DNA from: an uncultured Lachnospiraceae bacterium
Lineage (GTDB): Bacteria > Bacillota > Clostridia > Lachnospirales > Lachnospiraceae
Direction: 5' to 3'
Length of the DNA stretch: 42,889 nt
Assembly: GCA_910588955.1 (NCBI GenBank)
Contig: CAJURQ010000032.1
Span: 1-42,889 of the forward strand
The notes beneath the pieces were generated by a model. The model was not told the DNA's origin and made no database searches. It worked only from the letters and a program-made list of their open reading frames with translations. A program made the translations under genes and the position numbers. Every line of letters begins with the position of its first letter. The first letter of the stretch is position 1. This document shows positions 7,719 to 15,622 of the stretch, piece after piece.

Positions 7719-7858
7719 AGAAGTAAATGTTTGCCGCTTGCTGATGGTGCGGGATATAAATGATTCAGTTCGCAAATATTGCCACTTGCTATACAGGTGG
7801 GATATAAATAGTATAGTAAGTAAATGTTCCCCATCGGCTGCTGTCGGTGGGGAATTTT
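7719..7858 (+). ncRNA. type III antitoxin RNA: tandem hairpin repeats (CptI/ToxI-like)
   Basis: Two full tandem units begin with AAAT at 7725 and 7774 (periods 49 and 48), and a third begins at 7822. Units 1 and 2 share the pattern AAAT..TTGCC(G/A)CTTGCT, an 11-base loop, and GGGATATAAAT. Each holds a 4-bp stem, CCGC/GCGG in unit 1 (7734-7737 with 7749-7752) and CCAC/GTGG in unit 2 (7782-7785 with 7797-7800). The G-C to A-T change keeps pairing, so the RNA is under structural selection. Unit 3 has become a terminator. Promoter, repeats, terminator and toxin gene in this order are the hallmark of type III toxin-antitoxin loci, in which repeat RNAs fold as pseudoknots and sequester the endoribonuclease. 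Ends are inferred from the promoter and terminator. Confidence 0.8.
7827..7858 (+). terminator. attenuating terminator between antitoxin RNA and toxin gene
   Basis: Stem of 10 pairs, TTCCCCATCG (7827-7836) with CGGTGGGGAA (7845-7854), one G-U pair, 8-base loop, then TTTTC. In type III systems such a terminator makes antitoxin RNA exceed toxin mRNA, which needs read-through. Confidence 0.85.
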
Positions 7859-7891
7859 CATAAAGCATAACGGAAGATAAAGGGGAAATAT

Positions 7892-8377
7892 ATGGAGATC
7901 AAGCAGGGATATTCTTATCATATAAAAGAAGAATTTTTTCATAAAGTACAAGATAAATTTCTGATGAGCAATAAAGAAAATGGAAATTATCGTCCACATT
8001 ATTATGCAGTTAAGGATAAGAAAAATCCCGATCTTTATTGGATGATTCCAATAAGTTCCCAAGTTGAAAAATATAAGAAAATTGTAGAAAATAAGAAGAA
8101 AAAATATGGGAAATGTAATACAATAATTATTGGAAAATTTGCGGGAAAAGAAAATGTATTTTTAATTCAAAATACATTTCCAATTATAGCAAAATATATT
8201 GACCATGTACATACGATTGAAAATAAACCCGTAACGATACATAATGAATTGAACCGGATTCTCATAGAAAACCTAAATGAAGTTTTGGCAATGTATAATC
8301 GTGGAAATAAATTGATGTTTACAGATGTTGCTAAAATTAAAGCAATAGTGGAAACTGAGTTGAGGCAGGGCGAATGA
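7892..8377 (+). CDS. type III toxin, CptN/ToxN-AbiQ-type endoribonuclease
   Basis: 161 residues, close to the usual size of ToxN-superfamily toxins. Recognisable stretches are RPHYYAVKDKKNPDLYWMIP, then ISSQVEKYK, a lysine-rich helix ending in YGKCNTIIIG, and VFLIQNTFPI. These fit the CptN branch better than classic ToxN. Such toxins cut AU-rich mRNA and process their own repeat RNA. The ATG at 7892 follows AGGGG. The gene is far more AT-rich than its neighbours, which suggests recent transfer, and is preceded by promoter, RNA repeats and terminator. Type III loci often act in phage abortive infection. Catalytic residues cannot be assigned from sequence alone; the family call rests on remembered motifs and on context. 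Confidence 0.8.
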   Translation: MEIKQGYSYHIKEEFFHKVQDKFLMSNKENGNYRPHYYAVKDKKNPDLYWMIPISSQVEKYKKIVENKKKKYGKCNTIIIGKFAGKENVFLIQNTFPIIAKYIDHVHTIENKPVTIHNELNRILIENLNEVLAMYNRGNKLMFTDVAKIKAIVETELRQGE

Positions 8378-8392
8378 AACGGTTGCGCTAAC

Positions 8393-9061
8393 CTACGCAA
8401 AAAACAGTAACGCCATCGCAGTAAACACATCTCCCTCCACCTCCATCTCCAGACTGCCGTTATACTTTTCCACCTTTTCCCGCACATTGCGCAGACCGAT
8501 GCCGTGATGGCGGGTGTCCGCCTTGGTGGTGGGAAAGATGCCAAACAGTTTGCGGGGCGGAATGCACGGGTTTTGTACTTTAATGATCAGGAATTGGTGA
8601 ATCCTGCGGATGGTCACTTCTATGCGCGGCGTTTTGCCGGTCTGCCGCATATACCGCAGACACGCCTCCGTGGCGTTGTCCAGTAAATTAAACAGAATCA
8701 CGCACAGGTCGTCGGAAGTGATGTTGCAGTCCTTGGGAAATTCCGCGTTCACGTCCATCTCAATGCCCTGCTTTTTCGCATCGAGGACGGTGTGATTTAA
8801 TATGGCGTCCACAATGTCAACGCCGCTCCATGTGGTGTCGGACAGTTCATTAATGGGCGCGCTGATGGAGTTGACATACTCTGTGATTTCAGAAATTTCA
8901 TGCTTTTTTGCAAGGTGATAAATCATCTGCAAGTGATGATTCATGTCGTGGTATAAGCGTTCATTTTTTTGATATAAATCGGTGAGAAGATGGTAATTTT
9001 CTTCCAGCACCTGATTTTTTCTTTCCAGAAAACGAATTTTATTTTTGCGTGTCGGTAACAT
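8393..9061 (-). CDS. AgrC-like sensor histidine kinase lacking a membrane domain
   Basis: 222 residues: an N-terminal coiled coil (8-35), a SpoOB-type dimerisation helix with the phosphoacceptor candidate His38 in YHDMNHHLQM, an N box LLDNATEAC (Asn129) and a G box HHGIGLRN (185-192). This is the catalytic half of an AgrC/BlpH-type kinase. Typical family members carry 5-7 membrane helices ahead of this part, absent here. The start at 9061, after GGGGG, is only 8 bases behind the stop of the response regulator, so the protein is complete as encoded rather than cut off. It may sense a cytosolic signal or pair with a separate membrane partner. Confidence 0.88.
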   Translation of the reverse strand: MLPTRKNKIRFLERKNQVLEENYHLLTDLYQKNERLYHDMNHHLQMIYHLAKKHEISEITEYVNSISAPINELSDTTWSGVDIVDAILNHTVLDAKKQGIEMDVNAEFPKDCNITSDDLCVILFNLLDNATEACLRYMRQTGKTPRIEVTIRRIHQFLIIKVQNPCIPPRKLFGIFPTTKADTRHHGIGLRNVREKVEKYNGSLEMEVEGDVFTAMALLFFA

Positions 9062-9069
9062 ATCGCCCC

Positions 9070-9816
9070 CTATATCTTGTCCTGCCAGTATTTGTTCAGA
9101 CGTTTTTTAAATTCAGGCAGTCGGCTCTGGGAAACGGGCAGGCGCGTCTGATCTGTGAGAATGCAGTCGGTGTGGGAAATTCCTGTCACATGCCGCAGAT
9201 TCACAATATATCCCCGCTCAATAAAATAGAATTCTTCGGAGCGCAGCTCGTCAAATACTTCCGCCAGTGTCTTGCGCACGCGCCTGTTCCGGTCGGTGCC
9301 GATTTCTTCCTGTCGCCCGGATGCGGTGGTATGGAAGAGGGCGTTTTTGCCGTCCTTTTCAATATACAGAATTTCCTTGTAGGGAATGCGTTCAAGGCGG
9401 TTCTGGCTGCTGATAATGTAGGAGTCCGTGTTCTGGATTTCCAGAAGGGAAACCGCGTCTTTCAGCGCGTGGGGAAGGCGCTCTTTCAACTGGTTTTTGG
9501 GAATATAGCGGAAAATATGAAGTTCATAAGCGTCCACAGCATATTTATAGTGGGCGGTCACAAAGATCATCAGTGCGTCGGGCAGAAGCTCGTGAACCTG
9601 CTTTGCCAGCTCCATCCCGGAAAGTCCGGGCATTTCAATGTCGAGGAGCAGAAGGTCAAAACGTTTGCCGTCCTGAATGTCATAGAAGAGATCCTTTCCG
9701 CTTGTGTAAGTTGACAGAATGGAAAAGGTCTGTTGCTGCCTCATACAGCCTTCCGTTATTTCTTTGATTTCGTCTAAAAGAAGCGCTTCGTCGTCGCAGA
9801 TTGCAATTTGCAGCAT
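9070..9816 (-). CDS. LytTR-family response regulator (AgrA/VirR-like)
   Basis: 248 residues. The receiver domain (1-120) has the acidic pair D8/D9, phosphoacceptor Asp59 in LLLLDIEMPG, Thr88 and Lys107. The LytTR DNA-binding domain (about 145-245) contains FYFIERGYIVNLRHV and the terminal LPEFKKRL. The start at 9816 follows AAGGAATC. It is the first gene of a two-gene unit with the AgrC-like kinase and is divergent from the four ABC half-transporter genes, its likely targets. Such pairs commonly control peptide signalling or export. No AgrD/AgrB-like peptide genes were found here. Confidence 0.92.
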   Translation of the reverse strand: MLQIAICDDEALLLDEIKEITEGCMRQQQTFSILSTYTSGKDLFYDIQDGKRFDLLLLDIEMPGLSGMELAKQVHELLPDALMIFVTAHYKYAVDAYELHIFRYIPKNQLKERLPHALKDAVSLLEIQNTDSYIISSQNRLERIPYKEILYIEKDGKNALFHTTASGRQEEIGTDRNRRVRKTLAEVFDELRSEEFYFIERGYIVNLRHVTGISHTDCILTDQTRLPVSQSRLPEFKKRLNKYWQDKI

Positions 9817-9854
9817 AATTAGTTAGATTCCTTTTTGTGAATGGTCTTATAGTA

Positions 9855-9883
9855 AGTATAATTAATATTCCCCGTGTGCGCAA
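9855..9883 (-). promoter_or_regulatory. promoter of the LytTR/AgrC-like unit
   Basis: Minus strand TTGCGC (9878-9883), 17-bp spacer, TATACT (9855-9860), about 40 bases ahead of the regulator's ATG. Confidence 0.65.
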
Positions 9884-9970
9884 CGAAAATTAAAGGACAA
9901 AAAAGGGGGAATTGGAGGACATCTAAAATGAGTGCGGCTTTTTTGTGATATATTATGTCTGTAGCCAATC

Positions 9971-10032
9971 GCGGTACGCAGGGGCAAAGCCCGTCAGCCC
10001 GGAAAGCAGGGAACTTTCCGGGCTTGTACTGC
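9971..10032 (+). promoter_or_regulatory. structured leader RNA ahead of the ABC operon
   Basis: An outer 7-bp helix GCGGTAC (9971-9977) / GTACTGC (10026-10032) closes over a small hairpin GGGC-AAA-GCCC (about 9982-9992) and a perfect 11-bp stem AGCCCGGAAAG / CTTTCCGGGCT (9996-10006 with 10014-10024). Together they form a three-way junction ending just before the ribosome binding site (AAGGAG) of the first ABC gene. It does not match riboswitch consensus sequences that I can recall. Confidence 0.5.
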
Positions 10033-10049
10033 AAGAAAAGGAGTGTGTC

Positions 10050-11849
10050 ATGAAAGAAGGCTTTTTATATCGGACATTTTCATCCTGCAGTTTCGCGCTG
10101 AAAACCGGGTGGAGAATCAGCAAAAAACGAGTGATTCTGGAATTTTTACACTGGGCGTTTATGTATGTGGACTGGCTTCTGGTTTCCTGTGTCCTGATCC
10201 GCTTTATTTTGGATATGGCGATGAAACGGACTTCTTTTGAAAAAATGATGGTGTATGTCTGGAGTGTCGTGCTGCTGGAGGCGCTTTTAAAAATATACAG
10301 CCGGTATTTTGAATCGTATGTGAAGCCAGTCACGGATGTGAAACTGTATGACGGCATCAACCGCATGTTGTATGACAAGGCGTGTCAGGTGGATATGCGC
10401 TGTTTTGAGGACAGCGATTTTTACAACGAGTACATGATGGCGGTCAGTCAGGCGCACACGAAGCTGCCGGAAACGTTGGAGGGGGTCTGTCAGATTCTGG
10501 CAAGATTTATTGCGATGATCTGCGGCATGGTCATTATCTATCAGATTGACCGTCTGGCGGCATTGTTTATTATCTTTCCGATTCTCGGCAACTTTGTGTT
10601 TTACGGTGTGTTAAACAGCCGGATTTTCCGCATGGAGCGGGAAAATATCGTATTCCAGAGAATGGCGGACTATGTGAACCGCACGGTGCATCTGGGGGAA
10701 TATGCGAAAGAGATACGGATGACCAATGTATTCCGGCTGCTGAAAAAGCAATATGACAAAGCGGTTGCCGCAATCCGCAAGGTGATCGGGAACTATTCTC
10801 TGGGCAATATGATCCTGTTCTGGCTGTTCCAGTATTTTACCTTTACTTTGCTGCAGGAGGGAGCGGTGCTCTACGCCGGATACCGGGTGCTGGTCAGCGG
10901 AACCATGGTGTTTGCACAGATGGCGGTGATTCAGACGACAATGAACTCCAACACATGGACGTTGATCGGGTTTGCGGATTCGGTGATGGCGATTGTAAAG
11001 AACGGCTTGTATCTGGAGCAGACGAGGCATTTTTTGCAGCATGAGCCTGCGATCCCGGAAGATCAGGAAGGGCTTTTGCCGGAACTGCCGATACGCAGCG
11101 TGGAATTTGAGCATGTGTCTTTTGGATATAAAGAGGGGGACTGGGTTCTCAGGGACATTCATTTTAAAATCGAGGGCAGTCAGAGCGTGGCGCTGGCGGG
11201 GTACAACGGTGCGGGGAAAAGTACGCTGATGAAACTGCTGATGCGGCTCTACGACCCAAGCGAGGGGCGGATACTGGTGAACGGCATTGACATCCGGGAA
11301 TATCAAGTAAAGGCGTACCGGGATTTGTTTGCCACGGCTTTCCAAAACGGAAAAATATTTGCCAATACCATTGAAGAAAACATTCTGATGGGACGGCACA
11401 CGGATGAAAAGCAGGATCGGGAAAAAGTAGAGCGGGCGCTCAAGCTGGCGGATATGTATGAGGAGGTAGAGAGCCAGCCGCTTAAGGAAAAGACGATCCT
11501 CACCCGTGAGTTTTCCAAGGAGGGCGTGGTATTTTCCGGCGGGCAGAATCAGAAGATACTGGCGGCGAGAGCCTTTGCGAAGGACAGCCCGATTGCGGTG
11601 TTTGACGAGCCGAGCAGCGCGCTTGACCCGATAGCGGAGTATCATCTATTTAAGAACATCAGAGAGTACGGGAAGGACAGGATTCTGTTTTTTATCTCCC
11701 ACAGGCTGTCTTCCGTGCGGGACGCGGATGTGGTTTTTTATCTGAAAAACGGGCGGATTCAAGAGCGGGGGTCGCACAGTGAATTGATGAATAAGAACGG
11801 GGAGTACGCGTCGCTGTACCGACTACAGGCGGAAAATTACCTGACATAA
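10050..11849 (+). CDS. ABC exporter half-transporter A1 (TMD-NBD)
   Basis: 599 residues. The N-terminal membrane domain (about 1-330) has several hydrophobic spans; the C-terminal ATPase has Walker A GYNGAGKST, Q-loop FQNGKIF, signature FSGGQ (Phe instead of Leu), Walker B AVFDEPSSALD with the catalytic Glu, and the H-loop FISHRLSS. The chosen ATG at 10050 follows AAGGAG and aligns with paralogue A2; the frame is open further upstream only through the leader. It most likely forms a heterodimer with B1, which follows. There is no C39 peptidase domain, so it is not a classic bacteriocin-processing exporter. Cargo is unknown; the divergent Agr-like pair suggests peptide-related control. Confidence 0.9.
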   Translation: MKEGFLYRTFSSCSFALKTGWRISKKRVILEFLHWAFMYVDWLLVSCVLIRFILDMAMKRTSFEKMMVYVWSVVLLEALLKIYSRYFESYVKPVTDVKLYDGINRMLYDKACQVDMRCFEDSDFYNEYMMAVSQAHTKLPETLEGVCQILARFIAMICGMVIIYQIDRLAALFIIFPILGNFVFYGVLNSRIFRMERENIVFQRMADYVNRTVHLGEYAKEIRMTNVFRLLKKQYDKAVAAIRKVIGNYSLGNMILFWLFQYFTFTLLQEGAVLYAGYRVLVSGTMVFAQMAVIQTTMNSNTWTLIGFADSVMAIVKNGLYLEQTRHFLQHEPAIPEDQEGLLPELPIRSVEFEHVSFGYKEGDWVLRDIHFKIEGSQSVALAGYNGAGKSTLMKLLMRLYDPSEGRILVNGIDIREYQVKAYRDLFATAFQNGKIFANTIEENILMGRHTDEKQDREKVERALKLADMYEEVESQPLKEKTILTREFSKEGVVFSGGQNQKILAARAFAKDSPIAVFDEPSSALDPIAEYHLFKNIREYGKDRILFFISHRLSSVRDADVVFYLKNGRIQERGSHSELMNKNGEYASLYRLQAENYLT

Positions 11850-11939
11850 AAGGTATGCAGGAAGTGGCAGTCCGAGTTAAGGATTGAAGATTTCAGAGTG
11901 CTTTATGGAAATAGAACTGGGAAAGGAATTGATATCACA

Positions 11940-13745
11940 ATGAAAGACATGCTTACATGGCGGCAGGTGATTGCGCAGCAGTGGTTTCTGACTAAATTTT
12001 GTTTTAAACACGCGCCGGGATTTATGGCATACCACCTGTTTGAGGCAGTTAAGTTACAGATTTCGATCTTTTTTGAATTTACCTTTGCGGTGAACTATGT
12101 GCTGACCGTGGCGGAAGAGGGCGGAGAGTTTCGGAAGGTTCTTATGTGCATGGGTATACTGATGGGGGCGATCGCGGTGTCAACGGTGACTTTTGCCATC
12201 TACAAACACTATGTGTTCCCGCGGGGAAAACAGACGCTGTATCAGGCGCTGCGGATGGAGATTTATGAGAAGTCAAAGGAGATCGACCTGTCCTGTTATG
12301 ATGACAAGGATTTCTATGAGACTTTTATTCTGGCGACGGAGGAGACGGACCGCTGTCTGGACCGTTTTCTCGTTTTTGAAAAGTCTATTATTGCGAGGTC
12401 GGTCGGTATCACCTGCACACTCGTCTATTGTGCCTATATTAACCCCGTCGCGTTGTTGATTTTAGCGGCAATTCTCCCGTTTGAACTGCTCTGTGTCCTA
12501 CAGGAGAATAAAAAGGCGGTGGCGGCACGTATGGAGCGGCTGCCCCATGAGCAGCAGCGGGAGTATGGGAACCGGGTATTTTATCTGTCCGACTATGCCG
12601 GGGAACTGCGTCTGAATCCGCAAATGAAAGAGGAATGCCGGATGGAATACGCGGAGGAAAACCATAAGATAGAGGAAGTCAATAAAAAGTACGGGAAATC
12701 GCTGTTTCTGTATGGTCTGCTCCGCGAGGGGTTTTTGGCGAGGCTTGTCAAGGAGGGTGCGGTCTGGACGTTTCTTTTATATCAGATGCTTGTTCTGCGG
12801 GTGTTGTCGGGGGCGCAGCTTGTCACGAGCCGTTCCTGTATCTGGCGTGCCTCCAGTAATATAGAAGTCGTAATTCTCAGTTTTCGGACGGTGGCGGAAA
12901 ACTCGGCGTACATTTACCGGATTCGGGAATTTCTGCAGATGGAGCCGACGATTGTATCGAGAGGGGAAAAGCCTGTGCCGGAGGGCAGCGGCAGCCTCTC
13001 GGTGGAGCATGTGGATTTCGGCTATCTTCCGGGGCAGCAGGTATTGCGTGACGTGACGCTCACCGTTGAGCCGGGACAGAAAATTGCACTGGTGGGTTAC
13101 AACGGTTCCGGCAAGACCACGCTGGTGAAACTGCTTTTACGGTTATATGACCCAGACGGGGGAAGAATTTGCTATCACGGGATGGATATCAGAAATTATC
13201 AGGTCATGGCATACCGGCGCAGCATCGGCTCCGTATTTCAGGATTTTAAAATATATGCGGCATCACTCAAGGAAAACGTGCTGATGGACGTGGAAAACGG
13301 CAGCCGGGAGGAGAATTATCTGGTGGAGAGGGCATTGTATAATGCGCATTTTACCTTGGAAAATAATCGCCTTTCCTACCAGATTGAGACGCCGCTCACC
13401 ACAGAGTTTGAGAAGGATGGCGTGAACCTTTCGGGCGGAGAGGCGCAGAAGGTGGCGATCGCCCGCACGCTCTACCGCAAGCAGAATCTGATTATCATGG
13501 ACGAGCCGAGCAGCGCCCTCGACCCGCTGGCGGAGTACAGACTGAATCAGGAATTAAATGAGATTGCGAAAGACAAGACGGTGATCTTCATATCCCACAG
13601 GCTGTCCACCGTGCGGGACGCGGACTGTATTTATATGATGGAAAACGGGCGGATTGTGGAGACTGGCACGCACGAGGAGTTGCTTGCGAGGGGTGGCAAG
13701 TACGCAGCTATGTGGAAGATACAGGCGGGTTTGTACGCTGTGTGA
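11940..13745 (+). CDS. ABC exporter half-transporter B1 (TMD-NBD)
   Basis: 601 residues. An N-terminal membrane domain precedes an ATPase with Walker A GYNGSGKTT, Q-loop FQDFKIY, signature LSGGEAQK, Walker B IIMDEPSSALD and FISHRLST. It is clearly different from the A-type subunits but very close to B2. The start at 11940 (MKDMLTWRQ) aligns with B2 (MRNMTKLTWRQ); AAAGGAAT lies 13 bases upstream, a rather wide spacing, and an upstream in-frame ATG at 11898 has no binding site. It probably pairs with A1. Both predicted ATP sites keep consensus residues, unlike many heterodimers with one degenerate site. Confidence 0.9.
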   Translation: MKDMLTWRQVIAQQWFLTKFCFKHAPGFMAYHLFEAVKLQISIFFEFTFAVNYVLTVAEEGGEFRKVLMCMGILMGAIAVSTVTFAIYKHYVFPRGKQTLYQALRMEIYEKSKEIDLSCYDDKDFYETFILATEETDRCLDRFLVFEKSIIARSVGITCTLVYCAYINPVALLILAAILPFELLCVLQENKKAVAARMERLPHEQQREYGNRVFYLSDYAGELRLNPQMKEECRMEYAEENHKIEEVNKKYGKSLFLYGLLREGFLARLVKEGAVWTFLLYQMLVLRVLSGAQLVTSRSCIWRASSNIEVVILSFRTVAENSAYIYRIREFLQMEPTIVSRGEKPVPEGSGSLSVEHVDFGYLPGQQVLRDVTLTVEPGQKIALVGYNGSGKTTLVKLLLRLYDPDGGRICYHGMDIRNYQVMAYRRSIGSVFQDFKIYAASLKENVLMDVENGSREENYLVERALYNAHFTLENNRLSYQIETPLTTEFEKDGVNLSGGEAQKVAIARTLYRKQNLIIMDEPSSALDPLAEYRLNQELNEIAKDKTVIFISHRLSTVRDADCIYMMENGRIVETGTHEELLARGGKYAAMWKIQAGLYAV

Positions 13746-13782
13746 GAAACAAAGCATTTTCCACATTTTATAGAGGGAACCT

Positions 13783-15582
13783 ATGAAAGAAAATTTTGTA
13801 TATCGAACAGTTTCATCCTGTAAGTTTGCGCTGAAAACAGCGTGGAGCATCAGCAGAAAGCGGGTTCTTCTGGAATTTCTGTATTGGATTTTCATGTACG
13901 TGGACTGGCTGCTGGTTTCCTGTGTGCTGATTCGCTTTATTCTTGATCTGGCAATGAAGCGGGTGGCTTTTGAGAAAATGATGCTGTATGTCGGCAGCGT
14001 TGTGGCGCTGGAAGCCTTGCTTGAGTTGTTTAGCCTGTTCTTTGATGTGTACGTTAAACCGATTACAGATGTGGAACTGTATGACGGTGTCAACAAAATG
14101 TTGTATGACAAGGCGTGTCAGGTTGATTTGCGCTGTTTTGAGGACAGCGACTTTTACAACGAATATATGATGGCGGTCAGTCAGGCGCATGTGAAGCTGG
14201 CGGATATGCTGCGGGGGGTCTGTCAGGTTGTGGCAAGATTTGCGGCCATGATCGCGGCGGCGGTCATTATCTGGCAGATTGACCATTATGCTGTTCTCTT
14301 TGCCGCGTTTCCGATTGTGGGGAACTTTGTCTTTTACGGCGTCTTAAACGGAAGAATCTTTCGTATGGAAAAGGAAAATATCGTTTTTCAGAGAATGGCG
14401 GACTATGTGAACAGGACGCTGCATCTGGGCGAGTACGCGAAGGAAATACGGATGACCAACGTGTTTCGCCTGTTGAAAAAGCAGTACGACTATGTGATTT
14501 CTTCCATACAGAAGGTAATCGCAAAGTATTCGCTTGGCAATATCATTCTTTTCTGCATGTTCCAGTATTTTATCTTTTTGCTCCCGCAGGAGGGGGCGGT
14601 GCTCTATTCCGGCTACCGCGTGTCGGTGACCGGGACAATGGTATTTGCGGAGATGGCGGTCATTTTGACGGTTATGAACGAAAATACATGGATTTTGAAC
14701 GAATTTGTGGATGCGGTCATGGTTATCGTGAAAAACGGATTGTATATCGAGCAGACGGGGCAATTTCTGGAGTATGTGCCCGCCATCCCGGAGGATCAGG
14801 AAGGGCTTATACCAGAGCTTCCCATCCGCACGGTGGAGTTTGAGCATGTGTCCTTCGGTTACAAAGAGGACGGTTATGTGCTGAAGGACATTCATTTTAA
14901 GATAGAAGGAAATCAGAGTGTGGCGCTGGCGGGGTATAACGGCGCGGGAAAAAGCACGCTGGTGAAACTGCTGATGCGGCTTTATGACCCGGCTGAGGGG
15001 CGGATTCTGGTGAACGGCATTGATATCCGGGAATATCAGGTGAAGGCGTATCGGAACCTGTTTGCCACGGCTTTCCAGAACGGGAAAATTTTTGCGGACA
15101 CCGTGGAGGAGAATGTGCTGATGGGACAGCATACGACGTCGGAGGAAGACAAAAGAAGGGTGTGGCAGGCACTAAAACTGGCGGATATAAGTGAGGAGAT
15201 AGAAAGCCGGGCTTTGCGGGAAAAGACAATTCTTACCCGCGAGTTTTCCAAGGAGGGCGCGGTGCTTTCCGGCGGACAGAATCAGAAGATACTGGCGGCA
15301 AGAGCTTTTGCGAAGGATAGCCCGGTTGCGGTGTTTGACGAACCGAGCAGCGCGCTCGACCCCCTTGCGGAGTACCATTTATTTGAAAATATAAAAGAGT
15401 ACGGCAAAGACAGGATTTTGTTTTTCATATCACACAGACTGTCGTCCGTGCGCGACGCGGATATCGTTTTCTATATGAAAAACGGCAGGATACGGGAGAG
15501 AGGTTCTCACCGGGAACTGATGGAACAGAACGGGGAGTATGCTTCGCTGTATCGGCTGCAGGCGGAGAATTATTTATCATAA
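13783..15582 (+). CDS. ABC exporter half-transporter A2 (paralogue of A1)
   Basis: 599 residues, the same length as A1 and near-identical through long parts of the ATPase domain; the membrane domain is also plainly homologous (both begin MKE.F.YRT.SSC.FALKT). The signature is the standard LSGGQNQK. Walker A GYNGAGKST and Walker B AVFDEPSSALD are intact. It starts at 13783 after AGAGGGAA, 37 bases behind B1. It is the first gene of the second copy of the A-B cassette. Divergence is concentrated in the membrane domain, suggesting a related but different cargo, or gene conversion in the ATPase part. Confidence 0.92.
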   Translation: MKENFVYRTVSSCKFALKTAWSISRKRVLLEFLYWIFMYVDWLLVSCVLIRFILDLAMKRVAFEKMMLYVGSVVALEALLELFSLFFDVYVKPITDVELYDGVNKMLYDKACQVDLRCFEDSDFYNEYMMAVSQAHVKLADMLRGVCQVVARFAAMIAAAVIIWQIDHYAVLFAAFPIVGNFVFYGVLNGRIFRMEKENIVFQRMADYVNRTLHLGEYAKEIRMTNVFRLLKKQYDYVISSIQKVIAKYSLGNIILFCMFQYFIFLLPQEGAVLYSGYRVSVTGTMVFAEMAVILTVMNENTWILNEFVDAVMVIVKNGLYIEQTGQFLEYVPAIPEDQEGLIPELPIRTVEFEHVSFGYKEDGYVLKDIHFKIEGNQSVALAGYNGAGKSTLVKLLMRLYDPAEGRILVNGIDIREYQVKAYRNLFATAFQNGKIFADTVEENVLMGQHTTSEEDKRRVWQALKLADISEEIESRALREKTILTREFSKEGAVLSGGQNQKILAARAFAKDSPVAVFDEPSSALDPLAEYHLFENIKEYGKDRILFFISHRLSSVRDADIVFYMKNGRIRERGSHRELMEQNGEYASLYRLQAENYLS

Positions 15583-15622
15583 CGGTATTCTCTGCGGTGA
15601 AATGAGATGAGGGGATAAGAAT

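Noticed and set aside
7725..7854. CRISPR-like array
   Set aside because: Only three units with no unique spacers; whole units are homologous and form hairpins, fitting a type III antitoxin.
9971..10032. c-di-GMP-I (GEMM) riboswitch, because of ACGCA and GCAAAGCC pieces
   Set aside because: The required GGCAAACC segment and the order of helices are absent.
9955..10053. 32-residue open frame ending by ATGA overlap with the first ABC gene, a possible signal peptide precursor
   Set aside because: No ribosome binding site, composition unlike AgrD-type peptides, and it coincides with the predicted RNA structure.
10611..11645. 344-codon open frame on the minus strand
   Set aside because: Antisense to a clear ABC transporter, no binding site, basic low-quality composition; same for the frames at 13554-14111 and 14344-15132.
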